Notes: a model not told the origin generated them from the letters alone. A DNA stretch of 64,000 nt from Dinochytrium kinnereticum (GCA_027604005.1 JADGJT010000026.1:21198-85197), one strand, 5' to 3'. Positions 1 to 12,569 are shown, numbered from the stretch's first letter. Numbers and translations: made by a program.

Positions 1-2514
1 TTATGATGGCAGTGTGCAATATGGTGGGTTTTTTAATCTCCCTTTTTCCTTAGAGGGATGTAGCTGATCAATTTAGCCATGGCACGGCCCCCTAAGAAGG
101 CTTGCTCGCTCGGTCCAAAGCCTTCGTGTCCTGTCGTTCTTGCACTTCATGGGTAAGGATAGATAGCTAGGTTAAAGAATTAAATTTCTTTCAAGGGCTG
201 GAGTTGAAGCTGCGTCACCGTTTTGGACGGATGCGTATCGCCGACAAGATTATGCTTGGGTAAGTTATAATCGTTGCATTGCATTATACTGACTGGGGTT
301 TTTCCTTTTTCTTCAGTTGCTCTTCCCTACTGGGCGAACACCGTGGTAATTTGTTCTTACCCATTATCCTTTCACTTGATTTCTTTCTTATGTTGCTTAG
401 GGGCTTCGATTGGCACGGCCCGTCCTACCGGAACGTTGAGATGGCGCTCGTGTATCTCTCCCATATGCATGGGGTTCCAATCGATCTCCAGCAAAGCCTT
501 GCAATTGACGAAAACCGCATCGTATACACAGGTATAAATTCTTTCTTCTTTCTTCCCTCCCTATTTTTTTTTGAAGTCTTATGATTGATATCAAAAAAGG
601 TCATAGTAACGGGGGTCAAGGTGCTTGGTGGATGACCAGTCACCATCCAGATAAGGCGTTAGCGGGTATGTTGTGAAATTTATTCTTATTCTAACTTCTT
701 TGTTAGCGATACCTGCATCAGGTTATCTTAAGATACAGTTCTACACTCCGTATTACATGCGAGTTGGAGACGCTTACGCTGATCCTCTGTTTAGAGGGGT
801 AAGAGCTGAGATCGTTAATGATTTACTGATTATTGCATCAGATCATGGAGTCATCTATTGCCGAAAATGATATTGATATGTATGCAGCTAATATGGTACT
901 AAATCCCACCATTTCTAGGAGTTTTTGATGAAAGCTAACGGCTATAAAAATAGGCAGGTGTTCCTATTCTCGCCAGGACGGGCGGGAACGACGACAATGT
1001 TCCACCCCTGAACACTCGGCGTCTCGTGCGATTAGTGAACGAATGGAACAGAAATCCAACCTCCGTCAAGTATGAAAATACCTTTTTAAATTTGTAATCA
1101 ATAACACATGTTTTAGTATCTCGGAGGTGCCTGGACAAGGTCATTGGTTTGAAGGTGTTGTGAACGACGACACTCTTCAAAACTTCCTCGATAAGTATAT
1201 CAACCCCGAGAACAATCCAGGGTTGCCGCATCCTCCTCTTCCAGAAGCGTTTACGCTGAGCACCTTGAACCCGGCTTCATCAGGATCTAAAGGAAGCATT
1301 AGGATTCTACAACTGGAGGTTCCTTACCGGTAACCAGTTTTAAGTTCACCCTTGCCGAAACTTAATTATGTCGCAGACTTGCAAGCATACGCGTTCACCG
1401 GGACGGCAATAAGTGGATGCTGAATACTACTAATGTCCGGAGGTTCGGGTGGGCAAAGGATGATCGCGTAAAGATCGATTCCTGGTCAATCGATGGAACG
1501 GATTTCCCGGAGCCGCCTAAGATTGGACCGTCTTATCTCAGGGAGGATGGGGAGACAGAGTGGAAGGTAGGTGTAATTAAGCTTAAGTTTCGCCTATTTA
1601 ACCTCACTTCTCTCCTTCTAAGGTCGCTACGGATCTGCTCTGGATCAGTGTTGAGCGGTATTCTAGTACCTATGGCCCTGCGAGTCAAGTATGCTGAACA
1701 TTGTCGCCTATTTATTGTGATTCTAACACATTATCCTAGATCCTCACACACCAGTTCCTGATTGTGATCCCATCGAACCCAACCGTTATCGACATATCTG
1801 TCTACCGGAAGGCTGCCCAGAACCTTGCCGCATCCTGGTACCTATTCGGCAGGGGTGGGACCCAAATTATTCGGGATGTGGATGTTCGAGATGGGCTTTC
1901 CGCAAAGTATCATATGATTGTTCTTGGGGGTCCTAAGGATAATGTGTTTACAAAGCGGAGGGAGGGTGAAGGAGGGGCTATCATGGGTGAGTGTTTTTGC
2001 TAATTTTGACAGCCTTAGTTGATTTTTTTATCTTTTGCGCGGTAAAGTCCAATTTTTGGAGTCGGGCGGCGTCCAGATTGATCGGAAAAAATATGAGGCA
2101 CCTGGAACAGGTTAGCTGATCAACTCGTCTTCAAATCGCTGTTTTAACGATGCTCCAATTAAAGGCATTATTTTCCTGGCCCCCTCCCCAACGCGAACCC
2201 TGATGGGCCTCTACGTCGCGGGGACCGACGAATTGGGGTTAAGGAGAGCAGTATGGACTGTTCCCTTTCGAACCGGCTTGATGGTCCCTGACTATATGGT
2301 CATTGGTGACGAGTACGGCGATCCTGCAACAGGATGGACAGCTGGCGATGGCTCTCCTTTCGGCGGTGCTGGGACCAAAGGTGGAGGAGGGATTTTCGCG
2401 GCTGGATACTGGAACAACAAGTAAGGCACCCTTTGAGTCTATCTTTTGCATCCTGTGTTAATATTTTTGCTCCTAAGGTGGAACTTTGATACCAGGTGCG
2501 GATATACCAAATGA
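1..2514 (+). CDS. alpha/beta hydrolase (peptidase S9 / PHB-depolymerase-like), 5' partial
   Basis: This is the 3' part of a multi-exon gene that begins left of the window. The spliced exons read through PVVLALHGAGVEA (an oxyanion-type HG segment), the nucleophile elbow GHSNGGQGAW (about 600-660), GGNDDNVPPL (likely catalytic Asp, about 980-1010) and PGQGHWFEG (likely catalytic His, about 1128-1155). That gives a complete Ser-Asp-His triad in the order expected for prolyl-oligopeptidase or esterase folds. A C-terminal region of about 300 residues follows (ARIRVHRDGNKW, then NPTVIDISVYRKAA, ending NFDTRCGYTK and a stop at 2512-2514). It resembles the tail of large fungal proteins annotated as S9 peptidase-like. 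At least ten short GT-AG introns are visible, for example about 18-75 and 152-190. The substrate cannot be told. The N-terminus, and so any signal peptide, is outside the window. It is convergent with the ADCK2 gene, 157 bp away. Confidence 0.75.
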
Positions 2515-2671
2515 AAATTCAAGGAGATTTATTATCGTACATGCGACGCCCTAGCTCTACTGTATTCTTCTATCGTAATATAAACTTTACTATTAGCTTT
2601 AAGTTTATAAGCTCATATCCTGAAATTTGAAAAGTTCCACATTTCACCCAATTCAGTAGCCACTTCAATAC

Positions 2672-4672
2672 TCATTTAAGCTCATCCGCCAACACCTCAA
2701 ATAAATCTAAGTCCGCGTTCAGTTTTCTGCCGATACCCTCGATAAGGGCAGAAGCAACGAAAAGGGAAATCCAGTCCCCGTCCATTCCAATCCGATGCTC
2801 CCGAAACAGATTGGCAGCCCGATAGACCACCTGAGCGCTATGAAGCTGGGAGAGGGGAAGTACCTTCTCCTTACTTTCAAGCTTCGGGCTAACGTCTTTC
2901 AAAAGGTCTCTCATTTTCCTCCTCACACCGTCAGCGTCGATGACTTCAGAGGGGTCGCGGCATCGTGACATCATGAGGTCTGCAACCGTATTACCGTCGC
3001 CATTAACAGCGGCCGTGAAGACGTCGGAGAGATTTTGAGCGTTTTTAGCGGTTAGCTCAGACACCATGCCCACGTCAAGTGCTATAACCACAGGTTTGTA
3101 CCTAGAGAAAATTAAAAATAAGGTTGCATAGTCTTGATTCATACCCTCTTTGAGCCAGATCTAATAGATAGAGCCTAAAGGCTTCTTTATCCGTTTTGGA
3201 CACTTCCGAAAGGGCTTTGATATCCCTAGTGCTAATGATCGACGACTTTTCAAAAGCTGGGATTTTGTTTGGGTTGTTCTGGCGAGGTCGGAAGAAGGAG
3301 ACGAGAGCGTTTCCGGGATGCAAGTCGGCTACAATGTATTACTTGATTGACCTTCCCATCCAATAAAAAAAAGGAGCCCTAACCCACCATGCGTGAAATT
3401 ATGTCGCAGAGTCATTTTCTTTCAAGTTATAAGTGAATGAATAAATAAAGGAAAAATTACCAGGAATGTCCTTATACCAATTTGCGAGAGGTCCTCATCA
3501 AAAACTGTAGGGTTTGCTTCAATGAAAGACGAAAGTAGAAGACCTTCGTGAAAGGTCTCCACCAAAACGGTCCTGCTCCCAAGCTGATGTACTGGCGCTG
3601 GGAAAATAACTGGTATGTTTTCCTTTTCAAAGTTTCTTTTGAACCTTCGAACATTCATGTCAGCGGTGACTTTAAATAGGAAGAACAAAGTCACGCCAAA
3701 CCTGTCAAGATTCCTCGCCTCCAATCTCAAGTCTAACTGGCGTTCAATCATACTTGAAAATGTAATGAGCTCTTCATTGACAGCGAGATACCTCAAGCTT
3801 GGCTGTAACCGCGAAATAAAGCGTCCAAACCCTCTAAGTATTAAGCTGTCTAGAAAAATGCTCTCATCGACCGCCGGATGAAGAACCTTTATGGCCACAA
3901 CCCCATCACCCAGATTCAAACGCTTAGTTATTTCCTTGTTTAACGTTGCTTTGTAAACTTGCGAAACCGCCCCAACCCCCACAGGCTGCTCTTCCAACTC
4001 TGAGAAGCATTCCAGCAGAGACTCCTCCCCGAAAGCACCAGGAAGCTCGCCAAGGATTTTCCTCGTGTACTCAAAAGAATGAGGAGTAACATGGCATCTT
4101 AAACGCCCGAGGATCTTACAAATCCCATCGGGAAGAGCATCAGACCGAGATGAACCCCACTGAGCAAGCTTGATCCATAAAGGCCCAGCTTTTTCAAGGG
4201 TGGCTGTCAGTAGATGGATCCACCAATAGGAAAACAAGGGGGCTTCGTCTGTATTCTGAATGAGGCGACGGCCCCAAAGCAAGTACCAGACGGGAAAGAG
4301 GAGAGCGAGAGGGGTGAAGAGGACTCCAAGGTAAACCCCACGAAAGATGAGCCGCATGGGAAGGGTCGCGTGGGGGTTGGGATTAAAGCCAGGCTCAGCA
4401 TTCTTCGAGGAAGTTGGGGGGTCGGTTGTTTGGACGTCGAGGGGCTTGGTCTCTGTGGAGCTGGATTCGTTGGTGAGTTGCCTGGATGCAATGACAATGG
4501 ATGCCCCCACTCCCGTGATCACGGCATAGCGCGAGCCTGTGAACCTCGGAGGCGTCCATCTCATTTCAGCACGGGCGAACGAAGCGTTCGCCCGTCGAAA
4601 GGACAGCAGCAGTGAATGCGCGTGGCGCAACTTGAGGGGCCGCAGGAATGTCCGCCAGCAAGTTGGCAACAT
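2672..4672 (-). CDS. ADCK2: UbiB/ABC1-family atypical kinase, ADCK2-like, mitochondrial
   Basis: This is a member of the ABC1/ADCK/UbiB protein-kinase-like family, linked to coenzyme Q and lipid metabolism in mitochondria. The first exon (3461-4672) starts MLPTCWRTFLRPLKLRH, an Arg-rich, acid-free stretch typical of a mitochondrial presequence. A membrane-like segment and the family signature follow, here IKLAQWGSSRSDALP, in the place of the KxGQ motif. Next are VGVGAVSQVYKA (modified Ala-rich nucleotide loop) and VVAIKVLHPAVD (the kinase Lys). The catalytic loop HADLHPGNAL is assembled across an intron: exon 3388-3418 ends in the His codon, and the next exon starts at 3328. The DFG-equivalent ALDVGMVSEL lies at about 3060-3090, and the protein ends LADELK. 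The QW after the motif and the Cys/Val-type loop fit ADCK2 better than ADCK1 or ADCK3. Only 77 bp separate its start from that of the divergent phosphate transporter, so they may share a promoter. Confidence 0.9.
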
Positions 4673-4749
4673 TTGTTGAGCTCCAGTCGGTTAGTGCAAC
4701 ATCTCCCTCCCGCCTGCAGCGCTGAAGGCCCGACGCATGAGGGCGGACA
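4673..4749. promoter_or_regulatory. putative bidirectional promoter, ADCK2 / phosphate transporter
   Basis: These 77 bp lie between two divergent start codons (4672 on the minus strand, 4750 on the plus strand). Both genes must start transcription here or inside each other's 5' end. I see no TATA box or recognisable factor site. The promoter role is inferred from geometry alone. Confidence 0.4.
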
Positions 4750-6951
4750 ATGGCAGCTTCAGATTCACCAACGACCTCGGGAAGGCCCTGGATACTTGGC
4801 CTCTCACGACAGCAGCTGTTCAGGATATTGATAGCCGGGATTGGATTCTTCATTGATGTTTGTGTCTTGGCTCATGATGCTCTGCGCTAATGTCTCATGC
4901 ATAGGCATACGACCTTTTTATCATGTAAGCGCTAACTGCATTGCATGTCAAGAGTCTGATCGGCTCCTCAGAAACATGGTGATGCCGATGATCAGCTACA
5001 TCCACTTCAATGATAAAATACCTCCCGAGCTTGATGGCTTGGTGAAAGGTGCAGCAACGGTTGGCACGCTGTTGGGGCAAATTGGATTCGGAATTCTCGC
5101 TGATAAACTGGGGAGAAAACGGGTTGGATTACTTCTCTTGTCTTCTCTGAAGCTAAAATGGTTTTATTCTCTCAGATATATGGAATGGAACTTATTCTGA
5201 TAACGATGGCGACTGTAGCATCGGCGACGGTAACGCTTGTCGGACCCAATTCTCCCAATCTTATATTCTTGGTAACTCTTCTTTTCACCACTCCCATTTT
5301 CTAATCGGAGCAGGCATTTTGGAGATTTGTTCTGGGTATTGGGATTGGGGGTGACTGTAAGACACAATAAACCCATTCGGCTCTAACATTTCTTTAGATC
5401 CTCTAAGTGGTATCCAATTCACTTTGCAAATTTAGATACTGACGATTTCCAGCCGTCATTACGTCCGAATTCGCAACAAAAGACCGACGCGGAATGATGG
5501 TGGCGATGGTGTTTGCCATGCAAGGGTTTGGAATCCTATTTGGTTCCATCATTGCGATCATCTGCCTAACGGCATTTCGCGATATGATTGAGTACGATGT
5601 TGCGTACCTAGATTACGTTTGGCGTATTTGTCTGGGGTTCAGTGTCATTCCAGCAATCTTCACCATCGGCGCGAGGATGTCTATGCCAGAGACACCTCAA
5701 TACGCTCAGAACGTACAAGGAGGCATTCTTTTGAAGGATTTATCTGAGCCCAAACAAAGAGAGGCGGACACAGAACCTCTGATAACTCAACAAAATATTG
5801 GGGATTCAGTTGAGGTTTCTGCCCCAGAAGCGAAGCGCTCTTTAGAACCTTCAGGATCAACATCAACTCTATTTAATCCTGCGTCGGATAATCAGGCCCG
5901 CGCGTCATTTTGGATGCATTTTCGAGCTTGGAAGAATCTCAAAGTGCTGCTTGGGTGCTCTATTGCCTGGTTTGCTTTAGATGTAAGGCCTTGAACATTA
6001 TGTAAAATCGAGACATTATGTATAACTTTTAAACTTTTCGATTAGGTTGGCTTTTATGGTGTTCAGTTGAACCAGAGTGTAGTACTGAAGGCTATTGGGT
6101 TCGCTTTTGCAATGAAAGACATGCTAACTGGTAACAGGTTTTCTAACGTTGCCACTCCGTTTACGGATCTTTGGAGCCAAGCTGTTGGAAACTTAGTGAT
6201 TGCATGTGTCGGGACTGGTTAGATTCGTAACTCGCTATAGCTTTTATTAACTCATCTCTTAGTACCAGGTTATTGGGTTACCGTTTTTACAGGTACTCTC
6301 CTATTTCAACTAGACTCACAGACTTACTATAACTCCCTCATTTTCTAAATCGATAAATCCTTTTGATCAAAATCAGTGGAGAAACTCGGCCGAACCCGCA
6401 TCCAGATCGGCGGCTTCATCATCTTGGCCGTGACTCTAACAATTCTGGCTATCGGCTTTAATACCATGCCCCGAATAGCCTTCATGATAATCTACACTAT
6501 CTCCCAATTCTTCTTCAACTTTGGCCCCAACACCACATCCTTCATCCTTCCAGGTGAAGTCTTCCCAACGAGGTTCAGAACAACATGCCATGGTAGGATA
6601 GCACCGACCTCTTTTTCAATATCTGAATGGTTTTAAGGTATTTCGGCTGCAGGTGGAAAGGCTGGGGCAATGGTCGCGGCATACCTTTTTGGGCCCTTAA
6701 AAGATATTGGAGGGAAAGACGCGTCTCTTCCTGGATTGTTTGCTGGGTTTGCGGTGTTTATGCTTATTGGAGCTGGGGTCTCGTTTTGGATTCCAGAAAC
6801 CAAAGGAAAGACCCTTGAGGAAATTTCGGGGGATGGGTTTATGGCGGTTCCATTACAGAGTGTTCAGCTGAAGTCGTCTTCAAGTGACGGTGAATTGGAG
6901 GAGGAGGAGGAGCCGGGGGATGCTTTAGCTGGTAACGCCCGGATGAGATAA
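4750..6951 (+). CDS. major facilitator inorganic phosphate:H+ symporter (Pho84 type)
   Basis: This is a plasma-membrane MFS transporter of the phosphate:H+ symporter family. I place the start at 4750 (MAASDSPTTSGRPW) because the same frame continues into the first membrane helix, RILIAGIGFFIDV. Splicing then gives AYDLFIINMVMPMISY. The family-specific WRFVLGIGIGGDY and SEFATKDRRGMM motifs lie at about 5320-5500. LLGQIGFGILADKLGRKR is the MFS loop 2-3 signature, and SFILPGEVFPTRFRTTCHG (6537-6592) joined to GISAAGGKAGAMVAAY is the second Pho84 hallmark. A hydrophilic central loop of about 100 residues separates the two six-helix halves. The tail is acidic (EEEEE). Several introns interrupt it. 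Related Git1-type glycerophosphodiester permeases share these motifs, so phosphate is the likely but unproven substrate. It is convergent with the next gene. Confidence 0.88.
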
Positions 6952-7129
6952 ATATTTCCCTCCCATACCTAGAGAGTGATTTATCGCCGGCGATTCTCCT
7001 TCATCTCTTTTTAATAACTTCAATATTATTTATAACTCAAGTAATGAAAACCTAAACAAATCATTTACGGCATTTTCGGGTAGAATTAAATTAATGTATT
7101 AAGATTATGAGGAACTCTCACCAAACCCA

Positions 7130-10100
7130 TCAAACACTCATATACTTGTACTTTGCCCTCATAGGCCAAACCAAAAACGTAGCCACAAATAGTCCCAAAG
7201 CAAGCGCCATCCCAATAGTTAGCATCTGAAACGTAAACTGCACTCCATCTACAATCTGATTCGGCTGCCCACTCGACACGAAAAAGGACAATGAAGATCT
7301 AACCCCCAATGATCCAGGCACCTGAAGCAAGATTCCAGAGAGAACAGGAGCAACGGCCACGTCGTGGGTGAGTCGAGAGTGAAGGTTGGAGACGAGACCA
7401 ATGACGAGGGAGGAGATGGCGGTGACGGCGGATGTGTTGGATTGGAATTGGGGTGCCATGTTTAGGAGGATGGAGGTTATCCAACCAAGTGCCGCTGAGG
7501 CTGTCATAATTGGCCACTTTTTTTGTTGTGAGATAAGTGTTGTTATTAGTGCAAAAGAAAAACATGAATGGTTGTACATTATAGAAGTTGAAAGACATAC
7601 CTGATGCACGTTGGCTTGGAAGAAGATATTAACAGCAAGAGACATTGGCCAAAAAAGTAGAAGGCCCCATAGAGGGCTTTGTGGCGGTCCGCAGGTAGCT
7701 GCACTACTCGTTCCAGAAGTGGGGAGAGAGTTCCAAACGACCTTTTACAAGGACAGGTAAGTGAAAGCAAGTCAGTATGCGAAAAAAATTGTGTAATATG
7801 AGACTTAACCAAGAGCAACCATAACTCACCAAAGCCCCACCAATCGTCATCCCAAACCCCAACAACATAGCCGTAAAAAGCGCACCAAAAAGTCGAACAG
7901 TCCCAGACACCATATTCCTCGTCGACAGCTCAATAATACTAATCGTCAACGAAAGACCAGGAAGCAAAATGGCTATGGCGCTCAACACAATCGCAATGTA
8001 GTTGAAACAGATTCCGTGGGAGCTCAAAATCCACTGTAGTGATCTAGCGATGAACGCGGTGCCAAGACTAAAAAAAAAAAAAATCAGAAAAAAACATTTA
8101 AAAAGCAAAAAGGTATGGGTGAAAGAAGTCGACGACGGATTTCATATTAAGGCTATCTGTACCTTGCAAAGAACTCAAGAAGATAGGTGACGCTAGAGAA
8201 CCGTTCACTGCAAAGCATTAGAACCCCAACAAGCGTTCCAAGAACTGCAGCAATAGAAGCATCAACCCAGTTCCCACCAAACCCCAGAATACACAGCGTA
8301 AAAGAGGTGACGGGGAATCTACCAGCAGAAAATCAGCAAAAAAAAATCAACAATGGAAACTCCGAGTAGGGTACTCACGTTGCTAAGATGATGTACCAAG
8401 GATAATCTTGATCAGCCCTAACAGCCTCCAAAAGGTCAATCGCGTCATAAATATCTAAAAGGCCGTGTGTGAGTGTGAGGCAGAGAGCGTTGACTTGAGC
8501 AAGTTTTCCCATATTAAAGCCTACAGAGATAGTATTAATAAAAGATTCCATCAAGTTATTCTACCTTGGGCTGTTTTGACTATATGTGTGTTGGAACGGC
8601 TGCTTTCTCCGCCAAATGAGATCATGATCATTCCTGAACGAATCATTAGCTTCTGAGGGGGTTGGGATGGGGGCATTTTACCTGGGAAGACGATGTAGTC
8701 TGCCTCTACTTCGAGGGTCTTGGAGACAAGGGAGAGATGGTATTCCAAACGATGGGAAGGCGCACCGCTGGATCAAATATTGGAAAAAATAGAAATTAGA
8801 ATCAATAATCCAAACTTCAAATTATAAGAAGTAACGGCAACTCACTACATAGCAAACGTCCTGGAAAGCTTGATGAGAAAATCCCTCTTCACCGCCAATC
8901 CATCGTCATCCAACCCCTCCACAACGGTATGAAACGATGCGTTATCCTCACCCTTCTCCTTCAAGCTTCTCCTCGAAACCATATGCGGTATCTTGGGCTG
9001 CTCACCGTCACCCTTCGCCCTCCCCTTCCTTCTCCCAACCGGCGACTCCTTCCCTCCATCTAAACCAACCTCCTTGACATCCTCCTCCCCTTTCAAAGGA
9101 ACCCTCGAAATAGGTGAACCTTGAATAACAAGCCCAGGTACCTCCTGACGATCCTCATCAGAAGACTCCACCTCTCTACCCCTTCCAGAGTTTGACGACC
9201 TTGTCGATGAAGCGGAAGACCGAGCAGGTGAGGGCCTCCCATCTCGTGCGACGCTACTGTTCTCCCCCATCTTCCGTCTGTTCCGTCTAGAAACTCGACG
9301 AGACACCTTCGGAGCTTGATCATCAATATCGCTTACAGAGCCATCGCTCCCCGCCACATCTCCAGTGTAAACTGGGGTGCAGGATCTTCTTTTGTTAGCT
9401 TTTCGACCCTCGCTCGAGCTTTGGGATATGGCTCGGCTGACCCCGTTCCCTTCGTGCAGTGAATCCGACGAGGCAATTGAGGGCGTTGTGATTCCTGATT
9501 CGTCAGGGTGTCTCTTTGATCTGTATCGCTTGACTTTAGTAACGGCGGTACCAGCACTACTTGTCCTGGCTTCAGACGCGATGCCTGCGGAAGTTAAAGT
9601 CTTGCCTCCAGTATTGGAATGAGTGCTGGATGCAGATGAAGCTCTAATAGAAGTGGCCTTAACAGCAGCCCATCTGCTAATCCCTTCTTCCGCAAGAAGC
9701 CGAGGCAGTTCCTTCTCTGTAACGCCTAAATGCCTCGCAGCAATGATATCAAGGCTCTGTCGGTGCTTCGTATCCTTAGCGATAGAATGATCGCCCGGCA
9801 AATCACCAGGTTCAGTGTCTTGCGGCGACTGCTCACCAGAGACGACCAAATCAATATGCGGAGCAGAAGAGGACCTGAACAACGGAATAGGCGACCAAAC
9901 CCCTGACCGAGGCTTCTTATGCCTCTTAGCGGGCTCGCTAGCGCTGATAGAGGGTTCCGAATGCTTCACCCTTACTGGTGAAGAATCTCTGGCTGATGCA
10001 GCCCTCTCACGCAAAGAAGAGGTTGACGAAGCTCCTGGGAACAAGAACTGGTAAGATCGCAACCGTGATTTACGATGACGAGGAGGGTCAGAGGGAGTGA

Positions 10101-11539
10101 GGGAAGATTCGGTCATGGTTGGTGAAGTGTTCTTGTCGGCAATATCGGTTAAGTCATCTTCGGATTCGATAGGCTCAGATTTAAGGCTAGTGGAAGATAT
10201 AGAGCCTAGGCTTGGCGCGTAAGGTTTCTCGGGCTCGGCGGATGGAGGTTGGGCGTGGGTTGATAGTGCGGGTGCAGGGATTTGAGTGGTGATGGTTGAC
10301 GGTAGTTCATCTGCGCATAGAAAGCATACGGTGTGAATATAGAAAGATATGGCGACTCGACCACTAACCATTCGAGCCCAAGGATCCTTCCTTTACTGAA
10401 AGAACTTCAACTAACGGCGTAACGGGTACCGTAGCATCGCCAACCGTCAAGAGCATTTCCTCACCAGGCTTACTAATAGCGGACACGGCAGCCGGAGCTA
10501 TCTCCTTCCTCTCCATCAAAGTAATAGTCTCGCCAGCCCTCACATCAACCTCAGCAGAAGCCTTAACCACCGTATTCACCTTCCCCTCCCCACTCACGGT
10601 CCCAGAGGGGGTTTCCCCACTCGGCAAGGATGAAGGCAACGGAGGTCTTCCAAGACTCCATTGCTCACGATGAGGTAACGGTAAATCCGCCGCAACAAAC
10701 GTCGGACGATCTGAAGTAGGTGAATTAGGCGGTCGATCATTCGACTGATTGCGGTGCTGATCATCCTCTTGAGAGATGTGTTGTGAAAGAGATGGAGAGG
10801 AAGATTGAAGCAGGGATCCACGACGTGGCAAAGATTGGTTTTTCCTGGTCAGGGAGGACGATGGGGGGGAAGAGGAAGGTGGAGAGGTTGATGCGGCTTG
10901 CTGGGCTGCAACGGACCGAAGTGCTAGAGGAACGGAGATTGGGGAAGAAGGCTTGCCAAACGCCAACCACCCAAAGTTGGAGTTCCGTCTCGCAATGTGA
11001 CCAAGCGAGTCACTATTCGCCGGAGGTGAGGTGGATGGAGATGTCGAAGCACCATCAGGGCGGGCCGAAGCCTGATGGTGACCCGACGCATCCTGATCAG
11101 CAGTGCTCACAGGAGCAGACGATTTGCGTCTCCCGAAAATACCTCCCCCTCTCGGTGGGAGATCATCCTGATCAAAGTCTGCGAGGTCTGGGTAGTCACG
11201 TATGAATCCCTTAGCCACTCGATCGGCCTGATTGGAAGGAGAGGAGATGGAGATGGAGTTGGACGAGATGGCAGAAGGGTGTCTGCGTGCCGTTGAGGCT
11301 GAAGAGGATGTAAGTGTTGCATGCTGATGACCGGAATGGCTCATTTGGCGAATGGGTGAATCGGGGGGGAGGGCCAGGGAAACCTCTTCAGAGACATCGT
11401 GCCTACCCCCCCACTTTGCCCAGTTGGTGATCGCAGAGGCCGTGGGCATGCGTCTATGAGAGTTAACGTTGACAGGCTGTGAATGCGATGGCTGCTGGTG
11501 CTCATCCTCCGCAGCGGTTCCATCCTTTGCAGTAGGCAT
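7130..11539 (-). CDS. ThrE/DUF1212 membrane protein (Prm10-like) with long disordered N-terminus
   Basis: The C-terminal third is a ThrE-type transporter domain (bacterial threonine/serine exporter family; yeast Prm10 is a relative). It starts with GAPSHRLEYH (about 8720-8770), then DYIVFPG, MIMISFGGESS and GKLAQVNAL. About ten hydrophobic helices follow, including LLPGLSLTISIIELSTRNM, LLFWPMSLAVNIFFQA and APVLSGILLQVPGSLGVR. The protein ends AKYKYMSV. The first two large exons (about 11539-10375 and 10316-8850) encode some 880 residues rich in Ser, Pro, Arg and acidic residues with no visible fold, probably a cytosolic regulatory region. I chose Met at 11539. In-frame Mets at 11623 and 11770 could extend it, but that upstream stretch also carries a short upstream reading frame and looks like 5' UTR. 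The substrate is unknown in fungi. Total length is near 1,300 residues. Confidence 0.85.
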
Positions 11540-11862
11540 TCCAATCTCTACTGTATCCTCCTTTCCCCAACTATGACTATCGTTAATCTGCAGCAATATC
11601 CTCCTTTTATCTTGGTTCTGCATGGGCGTCCGCCATGTGTTTTTTTTCTCTTTCGTTGTCACAGTTGCCTGCCCAACCCTGCCCTTTTGAGTGCAAAACC
11701 AGCCTCGCGTGTCGGACAGAAAACAGAGGAGCTGCAATTCAGACGGAATCATCGCTGCCATCGGCACCATGCGTCTGGGGGGGAAAGCAAGAGGGAGATG
11801 ACGGGCCAGGCATCACGATATGCTGCATGCGTGCGTGATGGACGCATTGCCAACCCTCGCAA

Positions 11863-11887
11863 TTGCATCCATCCATCCATCCATCCA
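11863..11887. repeat. short CATC tetranucleotide microsatellite
   Basis: About five tandem copies of a four-base unit (CATC) lie in the short divergent intergenic region just upstream of the RRG7-like gene. This is direct observation, with no coding meaning. Confidence 0.85.
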
Positions 11888-11945
11888 CCTGTAAACCCTG
11901 TGTTGTCGACAATCCCAGAAGAAGAAGAAAAAAAAGTTGATTTGA

Positions 11946-12569
11946 ATGGCCTCTCGCTCAACGGTCCAGCTCGGAACAGCCTTTGAGCACCAAGTCCAGC
12001 GCACGCTCCTCCGCTACGCATTCGCCCTCACCCGCGTGGGAGGCGCCGACGACAGAGGCATCGACCTCAGGGGCCTCTGGCACCTCAACCGCTTCAACCC
12101 TCCACCTCCCGCCGCAGCCCCCACACTTCTCCACCCCGTCCCCGTCCTCATCCAATGCAAGTACGAGAAGGCATCACTGGGTCCACGAATCATTCGTGAG
12201 ATGGAAGGAGTACTGTTGAGAGAGGTAGCGCCTGGATCGTTGTCGTCGGAGAATGCGAGGAGAACGACGGTGGGGATCCTTGCGTCTTCTTCGGGGTTCT
12301 CTCCGAAAGCCAGAACACAGTTTATGAGCTCTCGGTTCCCCATGATGCTTCTCACGGATGCTAAGCCTGTTTATCCTCCTCCTGCGGATGACGCTGTAGT
12401 CCATAGCGTTGAATTGTGCATGAACCTGACGATGAGGACGACGTTCCCGGGGCTGGTGGTGACGGCTGCTCAAGGTGGTGTGGAGGGAACGAGAGAGTCC
12501 AGATTGGCTGTCTTCTGGAATGGTATTGGAGTGACAGTCTCTGAGGATGAGTTTCCTATCAGTCAATAA
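11946..12569 (+). CDS. RRG7: RRG7-like protein (DUF2034, restriction-endonuclease-like fold), mitochondrial
   Basis: This is an intronless gene of 207 residues matching the fungal 'required for respiratory growth 7' / DUF2034 family. Visible family signs are GTAFEHQVQRTLLRYAF (N-terminal helix), LTRVGGADDRGIDLRG (the acidic catalytic-type motif) and VLIQCKYEK, followed by GPRIIREMEG. The D...QCK arrangement is the PD-(D/E)xK nuclease-like core of this family. GILASSSGFSPKARTQF lies at about 12285-12330. In yeast the protein is mitochondrial and is needed for respiration. Nuclease activity is inferred from the fold and is not shown here. The Met at 11946 starts directly before the conserved helix (MASRSTVQLGTAFE). 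A basic presequence is not obvious, although upstream Mets are limited by in-frame context. It is divergent from the ThrE-like gene. Confidence 0.82.
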   Translation: MASRSTVQLGTAFEHQVQRTLLRYAFALTRVGGADDRGIDLRGLWHLNRFNPPPPAAAPTLLHPVPVLIQCKYEKASLGPRIIREMEGVLLREVAPGSLSSENARRTTVGILASSSGFSPKARTQFMSSRFPMMLLTDAKPVYPPPADDAVVHSVELCMNLTMRTTFPGLVVTAAQGGVEGTRESRLAVFWNGIGVTVSEDEFPISQ

